Origin: JANNMJ01 sp031397815
Lineage (GTDB): Bacteria; Bacteroidota; Bacteroidia; Cytophagales; Hymenobacteraceae
NCBI GenBank assembly: GCA_031397815.1
Contig: JANNMJ010000227.1
Coordinates: 1 to 49,350 of the forward strand
Reading direction: 5' to 3'
DNA length: 49,350 bases
The notes below the pieces were generated by a model. That model was not told where the DNA came from, ran no database searches, and saw only the letters and a list, made by a program, of their open reading frames with translations. The translations under genes were made by a program, and so were the position numbers. Below are positions 26,120 through 33,884 of the stretch, piece by piece. Within the stretch, counting starts at the first letter, position 1, and every line of letters begins with the position of its first letter.

Positions 26120-28321
26120 CTATTGCACGACCAGCTTCTGCGTGTAGGGCTGACCATCGAGGATGGCCGTCACGATGTAAACTCCGGCAGCCGACCGGCG
26201 CATCCGATCCGCCAACGGGAGCAGGTGCTCGCCGGGGGCCATCGTGCGCTCGGCGTCCGTCAGAACCACCCGACCGAGGATATCGGTCACGCGCACCGTC
26301 ACGCGGGTCGGCTGCGTGAGGGAGAAGGACAGGGCCGACTCGCTCGTCATTGGGTTCGGGGCGAGGGAGAGACCCGCCGCCGCGAAGTCGCGGGTTAGGC
26401 CGAGCGGCCGACCGTTGATCCGCAGATTGTCGAGGTAAAGGTTATTACCGTTGGCTTGCGCCGTGCTCTCGAACCGAACCATAACCGACGCCTGATTGAC
26501 GTACTGGCCGGTGAGCGCCACCGATTCGCTGCGCCACTGCGACGCGCTCGACGGAATGAAGCCCGGCAGCAGCTGCGTGCCCGTAGTAGAGAGCGTAGCG
26601 CCGACGATGGTTTTGCGCAGCGTCCAGGTGCGGCCGCAGTCAACCGACATATACACCCGGAACTCATCCGCCGAAGAGGAGTTGCGGCGCGCGTAAGCGA
26701 TGTCGAAGGTGAGGCTCGGCTGCGGATTCGTGTTGGCGATGTTGCGCGTATCGAACGCCGGCGAGTAAAGCGAGTTAGCCGTTCCGGCGGGGATGTTGCC
26801 GTTGGCGATGGTCAGGGCAGTGTCGCCGTCGGTGGTTACCGCGGGCGGGCCAATCTGGCGCCAGCGGCGCGTGTTGGTCAGGCTCGTGCTACCGACGCGG
26901 TAGATCGAATCGGTCAGGACCGAGCCTTCAAAGCTCTCGGCCAGCGGCGCTACCTGATAGCCTGCCTGCAACACTTTCACCCGCAATACGAGCGGCGCGC
27001 TAGCAACACCGTTTGCATTAGTAGCAACGAGCGTCACCGTCTGCATACCGGCGGTATTGAAAACCACGGTTGGGCTAGGGTCCGTAGAAGTAGCCGGCGT
27101 GGCGTTGGTGAACGTCCAGCTTACACTCGCGACGTCGGAGCCGTAGGAAGCGTCGGTGAAGCTCACCGACCGGCCCGAGCAGGTCACGAGCGTACCCGAT
27201 TGCAGCCCTAGCTGGCAAGTAGCCGCATAGGCGACTGGCGGCGCCGGTGGCGTAACTTGACCATCAGCTACCCCCGTGCGGGTCAGGTTGGCGGGGCTGA
27301 TGAGGTTGCTCATGTACGGGAAAGAAGCAATTGCCGCATCCACGCGGGCCTTTTGGCCCAACGAGAACATGTTCTGGCAATTGTTGTAGCTCATGAAGTT
27401 CTCGTCCTGATCGGGCACGTTCGTGGTGTACGGGCTACCCGGACCCACATCGTTCGAGCAGGTGTTACGTGGCGGTGTGCAAGGCTCCGACGATGATGCC
27501 GACGGTGGCGTATCGCACACCAGGTCGCCGCTGGCGGTGCAAGTCGTGCCGCACCCGCCGCCATCGGTGAACGCGTGGCGGAGGTTGAAGCAGTGACCCA
27601 TTTCGTGCGCGGCCGTACGGCCGTTGCTCAGGGGCTGCGCCGTCCAGTCGTCGAAACGCATCACGATGCCCCACGTATTCCACGGGCCGGTGCCGGGGAA
27701 TTGGGCGTACCCGAGAATGGTGCCGCCACCGCCGCCGCCGCTAATGGCATCAACGAGCCATACGTTGAAGTACCCATCCCAGTACGGTACGATAGACTTG
27801 ATCTGATCGCGTGGCTCCACGGCATCCGTCGCCGGATCGGTGATGCGGTGAATCCCGTCGGTTGGGTTGCCGTTCGGGTCGAGCTTCGCCAACCGGAACT
27901 CGACGTCTAGGTTAGTCGCATACGGCAGAAACGGCGGACGCGTGTTAACGGCATCGGCGTTCGTGCGGCTCCAGTCTTCGTTGAGCTGCTGAACCCCCGA
28001 CAGGATGCGGGCTTTCTGCAAAGCTTCGTTCCCGCACTTGGTCACCACGTGAATCACCATCGGCACAATCCGCGAGGCCGTAGCCGTGCGGTGCTGAGCA
28101 CGGAACTGCCGGGCAAACACGTCGTCCATCTGCATCCGCTCGGCGAGGACATCGGCGGCCCGACGCTCAGCCGCCATCTGCGGATTGTGATACGTGGCCT
28201 CTAAAGCGGCATTGTGCTCATCAGTAGCACATTTTTGTGTTGGAGCCTGCGCCAGAGCGGTGCGGCTGCCACCCAGTAGCACGACGGCTCCCAGCGCCGC
28301 GCAGAGTAGGGTTTTCTTCAT
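26120..28321 (-). CDS. Secreted M43-type metalloprotease, divergent paralogue 3
   Basis: A 733-residue protein starting at MKKTLLCAALGAVVLLGG (signal peptide ending LAQA). Same family and architecture as its two neighbours but clearly more distant. The zinc site reads HEMGHCFNLRH (about residue 238): the three His and the Glu are kept but the usual glycine is asparagine. The Met-turn is NFMSYNNCQNMFSLGQ. Extra Cys pairs follow the zinc site (GGGCGTTCTASGDLVCDTPP). A PKD-like domain (about 395-480, VSWTFTNATPATSTDPSPT), a jelly-roll segment (ending LYLDNLRINGRPLG) and a type A sorting domain (LSLAPNPMTSESAL to TQKLVVQ) follow. Probably active, perhaps with other cleavage preference. Terminated by the hairpin at 26067. 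Confidence 0.9.
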   Translation of the reverse strand: MKKTLLCAALGAVVLLGGSRTALAQAPTQKCATDEHNAALEATYHNPQMAAERRAADVLAERMQMDDVFARQFRAQHRTATASRIVPMVIHVVTKCGNEALQKARILSGVQQLNEDWSRTNADAVNTRPPFLPYATNLDVEFRLAKLDPNGNPTDGIHRITDPATDAVEPRDQIKSIVPYWDGYFNVWLVDAISGGGGGGTILGYAQFPGTGPWNTWGIVMRFDDWTAQPLSNGRTAAHEMGHCFNLRHAFTDGGGCGTTCTASGDLVCDTPPSASSSEPCTPPRNTCSNDVGPGSPYTTNVPDQDENFMSYNNCQNMFSLGQKARVDAAIASFPYMSNLISPANLTRTGVADGQVTPPAPPVAYAATCQLGLQSGTLVTCSGRSVSFTDASYGSDVASVSWTFTNATPATSTDPSPTVVFNTAGMQTVTLVATNANGVASAPLVLRVKVLQAGYQVAPLAESFEGSVLTDSIYRVGSTSLTNTRRWRQIGPPAVTTDGDTALTIANGNIPAGTANSLYSPAFDTRNIANTNPQPSLTFDIAYARRNSSSADEFRVYMSVDCGRTWTLRKTIVGATLSTTGTQLLPGFIPSSASQWRSESVALTGQYVNQASVMVRFESTAQANGNNLYLDNLRINGRPLGLTRDFAAAGLSLAPNPMTSESALSFSLTQPTRVTVRVTDILGRVVLTDAERTMAPGEHLLPLADRMRRSAAGVYIVTAILDGQPYTQKLVVQ

Positions 28322-28457
28322 CGGGGGGTGAAGCAAAAAAAAAGAAATGGACGGTAATGCGGCGATTGACTACAAATTCAGCACTGAATTCGACCCTAAA
28401 GTTACGACTTTACCCGCTAGGGTTGCAGACGGTGCCAGAATCAAAATAGCTGCCCGT

Positions 28458-29159
28458 TCAAGTGCTTACCGGTCGATTTTGTTCCGGCTCTGCGCCTTTC
28501 CCGCGCAGCGGAACGAATCGGAAATCGTCGAACTCCTCACGCTGGAAGCTGGTGGCGGTTTCGCGCACGATTCGTAGCATCCGCTGGGCTTGCCCCACCG
28601 GCCCCACCGGCACCACTAATCGCCCCCCCACGGCGAGCTGCCGCAGCAGCGCCGACGGCACGTGCGGCGCCGCCGCCGTGACCAGAATCCCCGCGTACGG
28701 CGCGTGCTCGGGCAGCCCGACGGAGCCGTCGCCGCAGTACAGCGCGGCGCGGGCGCCGAGGCGCGTTAGGAGCTGTTTTGCCCGCTCGAAGAGCGTGGGT
28801 TCCAGCTCAATCGAATGTAAATCAACCCCTAACGCCAGCAACACGCACGCCTGATACCCCGACCCAGTCCCGACTTCGAGGATGCGGTCGCCGGGGCGCG
28901 GCACGAGCAGGCTCGTCTGATACGCCACCGTGTAGGGCTGCGAGATGGTCTGCCCGGCGCCAATCGGGAACGCCTTATCCTGATACGCTTGCCCGGCGAG
29001 GGCAGGGTCGAAGAAGAGGTGGCGCGGGACGGCCATGAGGGCGCTGAGCACGCGCTCATCCGCAACGCCGCGCTCGCGCAGGAGCCGGACGAGCGCGGCC
29101 CGTCTGCCTTGTTGAAGCGGCGGGTCGGCGGTGGTAGTCAGGAGGGGAAAGGGACGCAA
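28458..29159 (-). CDS. pcm: Protein-L-isoaspartate O-methyltransferase
   Basis: A 233-residue repair enzyme that methylates isoaspartyl residues in aged proteins using S-adenosylmethionine. The family signature AFPIGAGQTISQPYTVAYQ (substrate-binding motif) precedes the SAM-binding motif I RILEVGTGSGYQACVL, then HSIELEPTLFERAKQLL, YCGDGSVGLPEHAPYAGILVTAAA and GGRLVVPVG. Normal length; the N-terminus has a short nonconserved extension, so the true start may be a little downstream. It lies upstream of and on the same strand as the protease cluster but 136 bp away, so a functional link is not implied. Confidence 0.95.
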   Translation of the reverse strand: MRPFPLLTTTADPPLQQGRRAALVRLLRERGVADERVLSALMAVPRHLFFDPALAGQAYQDKAFPIGAGQTISQPYTVAYQTSLLVPRPGDRILEVGTGSGYQACVLLALGVDLHSIELEPTLFERAKQLLTRLGARAALYCGDGSVGLPEHAPYAGILVTAAAPHVPSALLRQLAVGGRLVVPVGPVGQAQRMLRIVRETATSFQREEFDDFRFVPLRGKGAEPEQNRPVST

Positions 29160-29220
29160 AGAAGCGGGGCGCGATGAAGCATTTGGGGAGGGAGGCGCCG
29201 TTGGGGCGGCGGACAGAGGT

Positions 29221-29228
29221 TATTTTTG
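29221..29228 (+). promoter_or_regulatory. Putative -7 element TATTTTTG
   Basis: Matches TAnnTTTG in the otherwise GC-rich divergent region 29160-29335, with a TTGG word about 17-18 bp upstream in the -33 position. It would serve the lipoprotein-sugar transferase pair that starts 108 bp later. Confidence 0.35.
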
Positions 29229-29335
29229 TCGACTGACCGGCGCAGTCGTCAAACGGCGACCTGGCCCCGACGCTGGCCCGAAAATAGAGCCGCGCCGCGT
29301 TGCACGGCCGTCGTGCCCGTTCCATTTCGTAGCTG

Positions 29336-30277
29336 ATGTCGCATTTGTTTAGTTTTTGGGGATGCCGTAGCTGGGGCCGCTCGCTGCGTTTTGCGGCCGG
29401 TGCGCTCGGGGTTGCGCTCACGACGGCCCTGAGTGCCTGTGACTTAATCAACCCCGACGAGCAGGTGCCCGCTTACCTTCAGCTCGACACGTTCGATTTC
29501 ACCCCCGGTCTGCCCGGCGCGGCGCCCAACGCGGCAATTACCTCTGCTTTCGTGTACGCCGACAACGAGCTGCTCGGCATCTTCAACCTGCCCGTCAAGG
29601 TGCCGGTGCTGCGCGAAGGCGTCGTAAGGTTCAACATTCGGCCCGCTATCATCTCCGACGGCCAACGGGCGACGCGGGTGTCGTACCCGTTTTATCAGGA
29701 TTTCATCACCAGTCAAAACCTGATCCCCGGCCAGACGATTGCGCTGCAACCCACCACGACCTTCAATCCGGATCGGGTAGATGCGACGTTCCCCATCAGC
29801 GACGATTTCTCCACCATCGCCCCCGACGACCGCGCTTTTCGGGCACCGATTTCGGCCGTTAACTACGTGCTGGAGAGCAACGTATCTGACGGAACCCGTT
29901 CCAGCTTCGGCCGGGTGCAAGGCATCCCCGGCGTGACCGACGTCTTCTACCTCGACTCGCAGTTCGATGGTCGGATGCCTCAGCGTGGCGCTATCGTTTA
30001 TCTGGAGCTGGATTACCGCTCGACGATGCCGTTTCAGGTGGGGGTGGCGTGGACGCCAACGGGGCCGCCGCTCCCCGGCACCAGCCGCACGCGGGTTGGT
30101 GACCTGACGGTGTTTCCGAAGGAAGAATGGTCGAAGCTGTACGTCAATCTCACCGACGAGATTAGCAACGTCAATAACGAGAACGCTTATTTCCGGGTCT
30201 ACATCGAAGGCTTCCCGACGGGCGAAGCCGGTCAGTATCTGGCCATTGACAACGTGCGGTTAGTGCGGCCGAAGTAA
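29336..30277 (+). CDS. Predicted lipoprotein next to a sugar transferase
   Basis: A 313-residue protein with a basic, hydrophobic leader (SLRFAAGALGVALTTALSAC), lipobox ALSAC, and a mature part beginning DLINPDEQVPAYLQLD. The body is beta-rich: LLGIFNLPVKVPVLREGVVRFNIRPAI, then a region rich in Thr/Asn/Phe, and a jelly-roll-like C-terminal half ending YLAIDNVRLVRP. No enzyme motif is seen. The DNVRL ending is shared with carbohydrate-binding-like jelly rolls in Bacteroidota. Its stop is 2 bp before the start of the polyprenyl-phosphate sugar transferase, so it is almost certainly co-expressed with exopolysaccharide synthesis, maybe at the cell envelope. Confidence 0.8.
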   Translation: MSHLFSFWGCRSWGRSLRFAAGALGVALTTALSACDLINPDEQVPAYLQLDTFDFTPGLPGAAPNAAITSAFVYADNELLGIFNLPVKVPVLREGVVRFNIRPAIISDGQRATRVSYPFYQDFITSQNLIPGQTIALQPTTTFNPDRVDATFPISDDFSTIAPDDRAFRAPISAVNYVLESNVSDGTRSSFGRVQGIPGVTDVFYLDSQFDGRMPQRGAIVYLELDYRSTMPFQVGVAWTPTGPPLPGTSRTRVGDLTVFPKEEWSKLYVNLTDEISNVNNENAYFRVYIEGFPTGEAGQYLAIDNVRLVRPK

Positions 30278-30279
30278 GA

Positions 30280-31710
30280 ATGGAAACCGCTCGCCGCAAC
30301 CTTCAGCTCATCAAGCTCCTCGCCGCCGACTTTGCCGCTGCGCTATTGGCATGGGTAGCGTTTTTCGGTTTACGCCGCTTCCTGCTCCGCGAAGTGAGCG
30401 GGGGCGTGCCGTTCCGGCCCGATGAGCTGTTCTCGCTCGGGTTGGCCGCCACGGCCATCGGGTTGTTCTGGCTCGGGATGTACGCGCTGTTCGGGCACTA
30501 CCGCAACATCTTCCGTAAGAGCCGGGTGCGCGAGCTGGTGAGCTTGGGGCAAGTGGCACTGCTGGGGTGCATCATCGTCTTCTTCGCGCTCCTGCTCGAC
30601 GATGAAGGTGTGCATTATTACCGTGCTTATTACAAGACGGTTACGGCGTATTTTCTCCTGCACTTTATGTGCGCGCTGATTGCCCGGTTGCTCGTCGTGA
30701 CCTCGATTCAGCACCTCGTCCTGAACCGTAGCATCGGCTTCAATACGCTGCTGATTGGCGCCAATGCCCGCGCGGCCGAAGTGTATCACGAGCTCGAAAA
30801 CTTCAACCGCCACCTCGGGCTGCGCATCCTCGGTTACGTGCCCGTTTTCGATACGCCCGACCCGCATTTGCCGCGTGCGCTGCGCAACCTCGGCTTTTAC
30901 GCCCGCCTGCCGGAGCTAATCAAAGAGCATCGGATCGAGGAAGTCGTCATCGCCATCGAACCGGCAGAACACAAGACGATTGAGGAGATTCTGGGCCTCT
31001 TGGACGAGTCCGCCGATGTGCGGGTGAGCATCCTGCCCGACCTGTACCAAATCCTGCTCGGGTCGGTGAAGGTGAGCCATTTGTTTGGGACGCCGCTCAT
31101 CGAGATCAAGCAGGATTTGCTGCCCGTGTGGCAGGTGGTGGTGAAGCGCGTGATTGATGTGGTGGCGTCCGGGCTGTTCCTGCTTCTCTTCGCGCCGGGC
31201 TACGCGCTGGTGGCGCTAATGGTCCGGATGTCGTCGCCGGGGCCGATTTTTTACGGTCAGGAACGCATTGGGCTGGGCGGCGCGCCTTTCAAAATCTGGA
31301 AATTTCGGTCGATGTACGTCGATGCCGAGCGCGCCGGTCCGGCCCTTTCCTCCGACCACGACCCACGCATTACGCCGTGGGGCCGGTTCATGCGCAAAGT
31401 CCGCCTCGACGAGCTACCGCAGTTCTGGAACGTCGTGCGCGGCGATATGAGCCTCGTCGGGCCACGGCCGGAACGCCAGTTTTTCATCGACCAGATTATG
31501 CAGCGGGCGCCCCATTACCGCCACCTGCACCGCGTGCGGCCGGGCATCACGAGCCTCGGCCAAGTAAAATACGGCTACGCTTCGACGGTAGATGAAATGG
31601 TCAAGCGGCTGCGCTACGACATTCTCTACATCGAAAACATGAGCCTCGCGATGGATTTTCGGGTGATGCTCTTCACCATCAAGATCATCCTGCAAGGGCG
31701 CGGCAAGTAG
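30280..31710 (+). CDS. Polyprenyl-phosphate sugar-1-P transferase (WcaJ/WbaP type)
   Basis: A 476-residue inner-membrane enzyme that moves a sugar-1-phosphate from a nucleotide sugar to undecaprenyl phosphate, the first step of an exopolysaccharide or O-antigen unit. Four N-terminal membrane helices (about 10-145) and a degenerate nucleotide-binding domain (about 150-275, FNTLLIGANARAAEVYHELEN) precede the catalytic bacterial sugar transferase domain (about 285-476): VKRVIDVVASGLFLLLFAPGYALVAL (re-entrant helix), FYGQERIGLGGAPFKIWKFRSM, the KVRLDELPQFWNVVRGDMSLVGPRP core with the Asp-Glu catalytic pair, and VRPGITSLGQ. The polymer modules Wzz and ligase lie 8 kb away. Confidence 0.93.
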   Translation: METARRNLQLIKLLAADFAAALLAWVAFFGLRRFLLREVSGGVPFRPDELFSLGLAATAIGLFWLGMYALFGHYRNIFRKSRVRELVSLGQVALLGCIIVFFALLLDDEGVHYYRAYYKTVTAYFLLHFMCALIARLLVVTSIQHLVLNRSIGFNTLLIGANARAAEVYHELENFNRHLGLRILGYVPVFDTPDPHLPRALRNLGFYARLPELIKEHRIEEVVIAIEPAEHKTIEEILGLLDESADVRVSILPDLYQILLGSVKVSHLFGTPLIEIKQDLLPVWQVVVKRVIDVVASGLFLLLFAPGYALVALMVRMSSPGPIFYGQERIGLGGAPFKIWKFRSMYVDAERAGPALSSDHDPRITPWGRFMRKVRLDELPQFWNVVRGDMSLVGPRPERQFFIDQIMQRAPHYRHLHRVRPGITSLGQVKYGYASTVDEMVKRLRYDILYIENMSLAMDFRVMLFTIKIILQGRGK

Positions 31711-31755
31711 TTCCTTGTAAGAACACTTCTGGATTTCGTTTACGTAACTGTAAGG

Positions 31756-31790
31756 CTCCCCTCTCCTTGGGAGAGGGGCTGGGGGTGAGG
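31756..31790. repeat. Palindromic CCCCTCTCC / GGGAGAGGGG repeat
   Basis: Inverted repeat followed by CTGGGGGTGAGG, 45 bp after the sugar transferase stop. This type of word is widely dispersed in unrelated bacterial genomes as an intergenic hairpin. The rest of 31711-31851 is non-coding. A TTACTTTG word 8 bp before the next start approximates a -7 element. Confidence 0.6.
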
Positions 31791-31851
31791 ATACGCGGCG
31801 GTAGCCACAACGACGGGGCGAAAGAATCAGCATACCGCATTACTTTGCGCT

Positions 31852-32376
31852 ATGCTTGATTCCGCCCGCCGCATCCTGCGGCAATACCAAGAGCTGGGGG
31901 CCAAAACCCTAGCCCGCCTGTCCGATGAGCAGGTGAATTGGCGTCCGCACGCCGATGCCAATGCCGTGGCGCACATCGTACGCCACATGGAAGGCAATAT
32001 GCGCTCCCGCTGGACCGATTTCCTGACCACCGACGGCGAAAAACCCACCCGCGCCCGCGACGAAGAATTCGCCGACGACCTCCGCCTGACCGCTGCCGCA
32101 GCCCTCGACCTCTGGCAATCCGGCTGGCAGCACGTCTGGACCGCCCTCGACCCCCTCACCGACGCCGACCTCACGCGCACCATCTTCATCCGCGGCGAGG
32201 CGCATTCGGTGGAAGACGCCATTCTCCGGCAATTGGCGCACTATCCGTACCACGTCGGGCAACTCGTGCTGCTTGCGAAAGAGCTGGTGGGCGAGGGAAA
32301 TTTTGAGTCGCTCTCGATTCCGAAAAACCGCTCAGGGGCGTTCAATGCTGAAAAATTCAGCGGCAAAGGCGTGTAG
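31852..32376 (+). CDS. DinB-superfamily protein (DUF1572-like)
   Basis: A 174-residue protein of the DinB/YfiT four-helix superfamily, which binds a divalent metal by three histidines and includes thiol-dependent transferases. Candidate metal ligands are the His in AVAHIVRHMEGNM and the two in QLAHYPYHVGQLVLL, typical of DUF1572. LSDEQVNWRPHADANAVAHI is the usual opening. Function in this branch is unknown; bacillithiol or glutathione-type transfer is known for relatives. The stop codon TAG lies inside a dispersed palindromic repeat (32373-32399), so the repeat inserted at, or supplied, the gene end. Confidence 0.85.
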   Translation: MLDSARRILRQYQELGAKTLARLSDEQVNWRPHADANAVAHIVRHMEGNMRSRWTDFLTTDGEKPTRARDEEFADDLRLTAAAALDLWQSGWQHVWTALDPLTDADLTRTIFIRGEAHSVEDAILRQLAHYPYHVGQLVLLAKELVGEGNFESLSIPKNRSGAFNAEKFSGKGV

Positions 32377-32399
32377 GGGCGGGCCTTGTGCCCGCCCGC
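32373..32399. repeat. Hairpin repeat GCGGGCCTTGTGCCCGC, copy 1
   Basis: A GGGCGGGC / GCCCGCCC stem around CTTGT, preceded by GTAGG. A second copy is at 46917-46943. It overlaps the stop codon of the DinB-like gene. Confidence 0.75.
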
Positions 32400-32443
32400 T
32401 CACTTGACGTGTAATACCCCTCGTTTTCTGTTCCGAATCTGCC

Positions 32444-33073
32444 GTGACTATCACCGCATTGGAAGCCGAGCTACGCGCCCGGCACGCCTTACCGTACCGC
32501 TGGGGTCAGCTCCAGAACAACGCTTTCGACCAGCGCACGCGCTTCGTGTACGACGAGCGGACGTGGCCCGGCCTACTCGCCCGATTGGCCCGCCACGCCG
32601 CCGAGCCGGATTACGCCGCCCTCTGCGATTACGCCGCCAACCGGTGGTACAACCATTGGTCGGCGCGGGCGGTGGAGCACTTTTTTAGCGAATCGGCCCG
32701 CGTGACGCCCGCCGAAAACGCCCGCGACCGCCTCAAGGATTTCTTCCTCGACGGCATCCCCTTCGACCATAAAACCTCCGTCTGGCCGCGCCAATACCCC
32801 GGCACCCTCGCGCAAGCCCAAGCCGACCCCGCCGACCTGATTCGCTGGCTCTACCAGAATCAAAGTCGCGAAGGCCGTTATCACACCGAAAATCGCCTCT
32901 TCCTCGTCCTGCACGCGCCCGACGGCGCGCATTGGCGCCTCAAAGCCGACTTGTTCCGCCTCCGCGCCGCTATCCGCGCCTTCCTCGCGGAGCCGAAGCT
33001 GCTGACGGTTTCCATCGAAACCAAAAACGGCCGACGTGAAATCACGTCGGCCGTCATCTGGGTGCAGGGTTAG
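32444..33073 (+). CDS. Uncharacterised conserved-looking protein, possible nuclease-like fold
   Basis: A 209-residue protein starting with GTG (ACTATCACCGCA follows). I do not recognise a named family. The N-terminal part has DERTWPGLLARLARHA and many Trp/Tyr (NRWYNHWSARAVEHFF). The middle has the striking segment FFLDGIPFDHKTSVWP, then ENRLFLVLHAPDG, and the end has a helix and a strand (RAAIRAFLAEPK, LLTVSIETKNGR). An Asp followed by an Asp-His-Lys on a strand, with a later Glu, recalls PD-(D/E)XK nucleases, but this is a guess from spacing. No signal peptide. It is single, between the DinB-like gene and a palindromic repeat. Confidence 0.65.
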   Translation: MTITALEAELRARHALPYRWGQLQNNAFDQRTRFVYDERTWPGLLARLARHAAEPDYAALCDYAANRWYNHWSARAVEHFFSESARVTPAENARDRLKDFFLDGIPFDHKTSVWPRQYPGTLAQAQADPADLIRWLYQNQSREGRYHTENRLFLVLHAPDGAHWRLKADLFRLRAAIRAFLAEPKLLTVSIETKNGRREITSAVIWVQG

Positions 33074-33076
33074 GGC

Positions 33077-33132
33077 GTAGGGACGCCTATTGGCGTCCTA
33101 TTCAGCCCGTGGACGCCAATAGGCGTCCCTAC
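33077..33132. repeat. Nested palindrome, 22-bp perfect arms
   Basis: Two 22-bp arms that are exact reverse complements around a 12-nt loop; each arm is itself palindromic (GGACGCC-TATT-GGCGTCC). It can form one long hairpin or two short ones. It sits between two convergent genes (stops at 33073 and 33161) and could act as a bidirectional terminator, but it is built like a mobile REP doublet. Confidence 0.85.
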
Positions 33133-33160
33133 CCGAGCGTACATCAAACCTGAAACCGCC

Positions 33161-33715
33161 CTAGCTAACCGCCTTATCCGCAGCAGTTTTGAGCTTCTCG
33201 CCGAACACCTTCTTCATCTTCTCCACCTTCGGCCGAATCACCATCGCGCAGTACGGATTGGCGTTCTCGTTCTGGTTGAAGTAGTTCTGATGGTAATCCT
33301 CGGCGGCGTAGAAGGCGGGGAGGGGCACAATCTCGGTGACGATGGGGCGGTCGAAGGCCTGCGCGTCGGTGAGTTTCTGCTTGTACTCTTCGGCTAGGCG
33401 GCGCTGTTCGTCGTCGTGGTAGAAGATGGCGGAGCGGTACTGCGTGCCCCGGTCGCCGCCCTGCTGGTTGGGCGTGGTGGGGTCGTGGGTGCTCCAGAAA
33501 ACTTCGAGCAGCTCCTCGAACGAGATGACCGCCGGGTCATAGGTGAGCTGCGCGACTTCGGCGTGGCCGGTCAGGCCGCTGCACACTTCGCGGTACGTCG
33601 GGTTGGCGATGCCGCCGCCCGTGTAGCCGCTCACAACTTTGCTGACGCCTTTCAAATCCTGAAAAACGGCCTCTACGCACCAGAAACATCCGGCGCCGAA
33701 TGTGGCTTGAGCCAT
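33161..33715 (-). CDS. msrA: Peptide-methionine (S)-S-oxide reductase
   Basis: A 184-residue repair enzyme reducing methionine-S-sulfoxide in proteins. The start MAQATFGAGCFWCVEAVF gives the usual N-terminus with the catalytic Cys in GCFWC; GYTGGGIANPTYREVCSGLTGHAEVAQLTYDP and RGTQYRSAIFYHD are signature stretches, and AEDYHQNYFNQNENANPYC is the conserved C-terminal region with a possible resolving cysteine. Standard length for the single-domain, cytoplasmic form; no MsrB domain is attached. The upstream extension to 33760 is nonconserved. A terminator separates it from the dehydrogenase gene upstream. Confidence 0.97.
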   Translation of the reverse strand: MAQATFGAGCFWCVEAVFQDLKGVSKVVSGYTGGGIANPTYREVCSGLTGHAEVAQLTYDPAVISFEELLEVFWSTHDPTTPNQQGGDRGTQYRSAIFYHDDEQRRLAEEYKQKLTDAQAFDRPIVTEIVPLPAFYAAEDYHQNYFNQNENANPYCAMVIRPKVEKMKKVFGEKLKTAADKAVS

Positions 33716-33791
33716 TGAAAATTGGGTTGAGTAAGGAAGAAGGTGCAGGCGAGTGCCCAAAGCAGCCCGGCGCCTTCGATGTAAAAGAGAA

Positions 33792-33825
33792 CGGGGCCTG
33801 ACCGTTGGAGTTCGGTCAGGCCCCG
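33792..33825 (-). terminator. Intrinsic terminator after the dehydrogenase gene
   Basis: Perfect stem CGGGGCCTGACCG / CGGTCAGGCCCCG with an 8-nt loop; the minus-strand continuation is TTCTCTTTTAC. It lies 60 bp beyond the dehydrogenase stop. Confidence 0.8.
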
Positions 33826-33884
33826 CTTTAACAAGCTACCCCCGCCAAAAGGTTGCCGCTGGGTTGCCGTTGGGTTGCCGCTGA

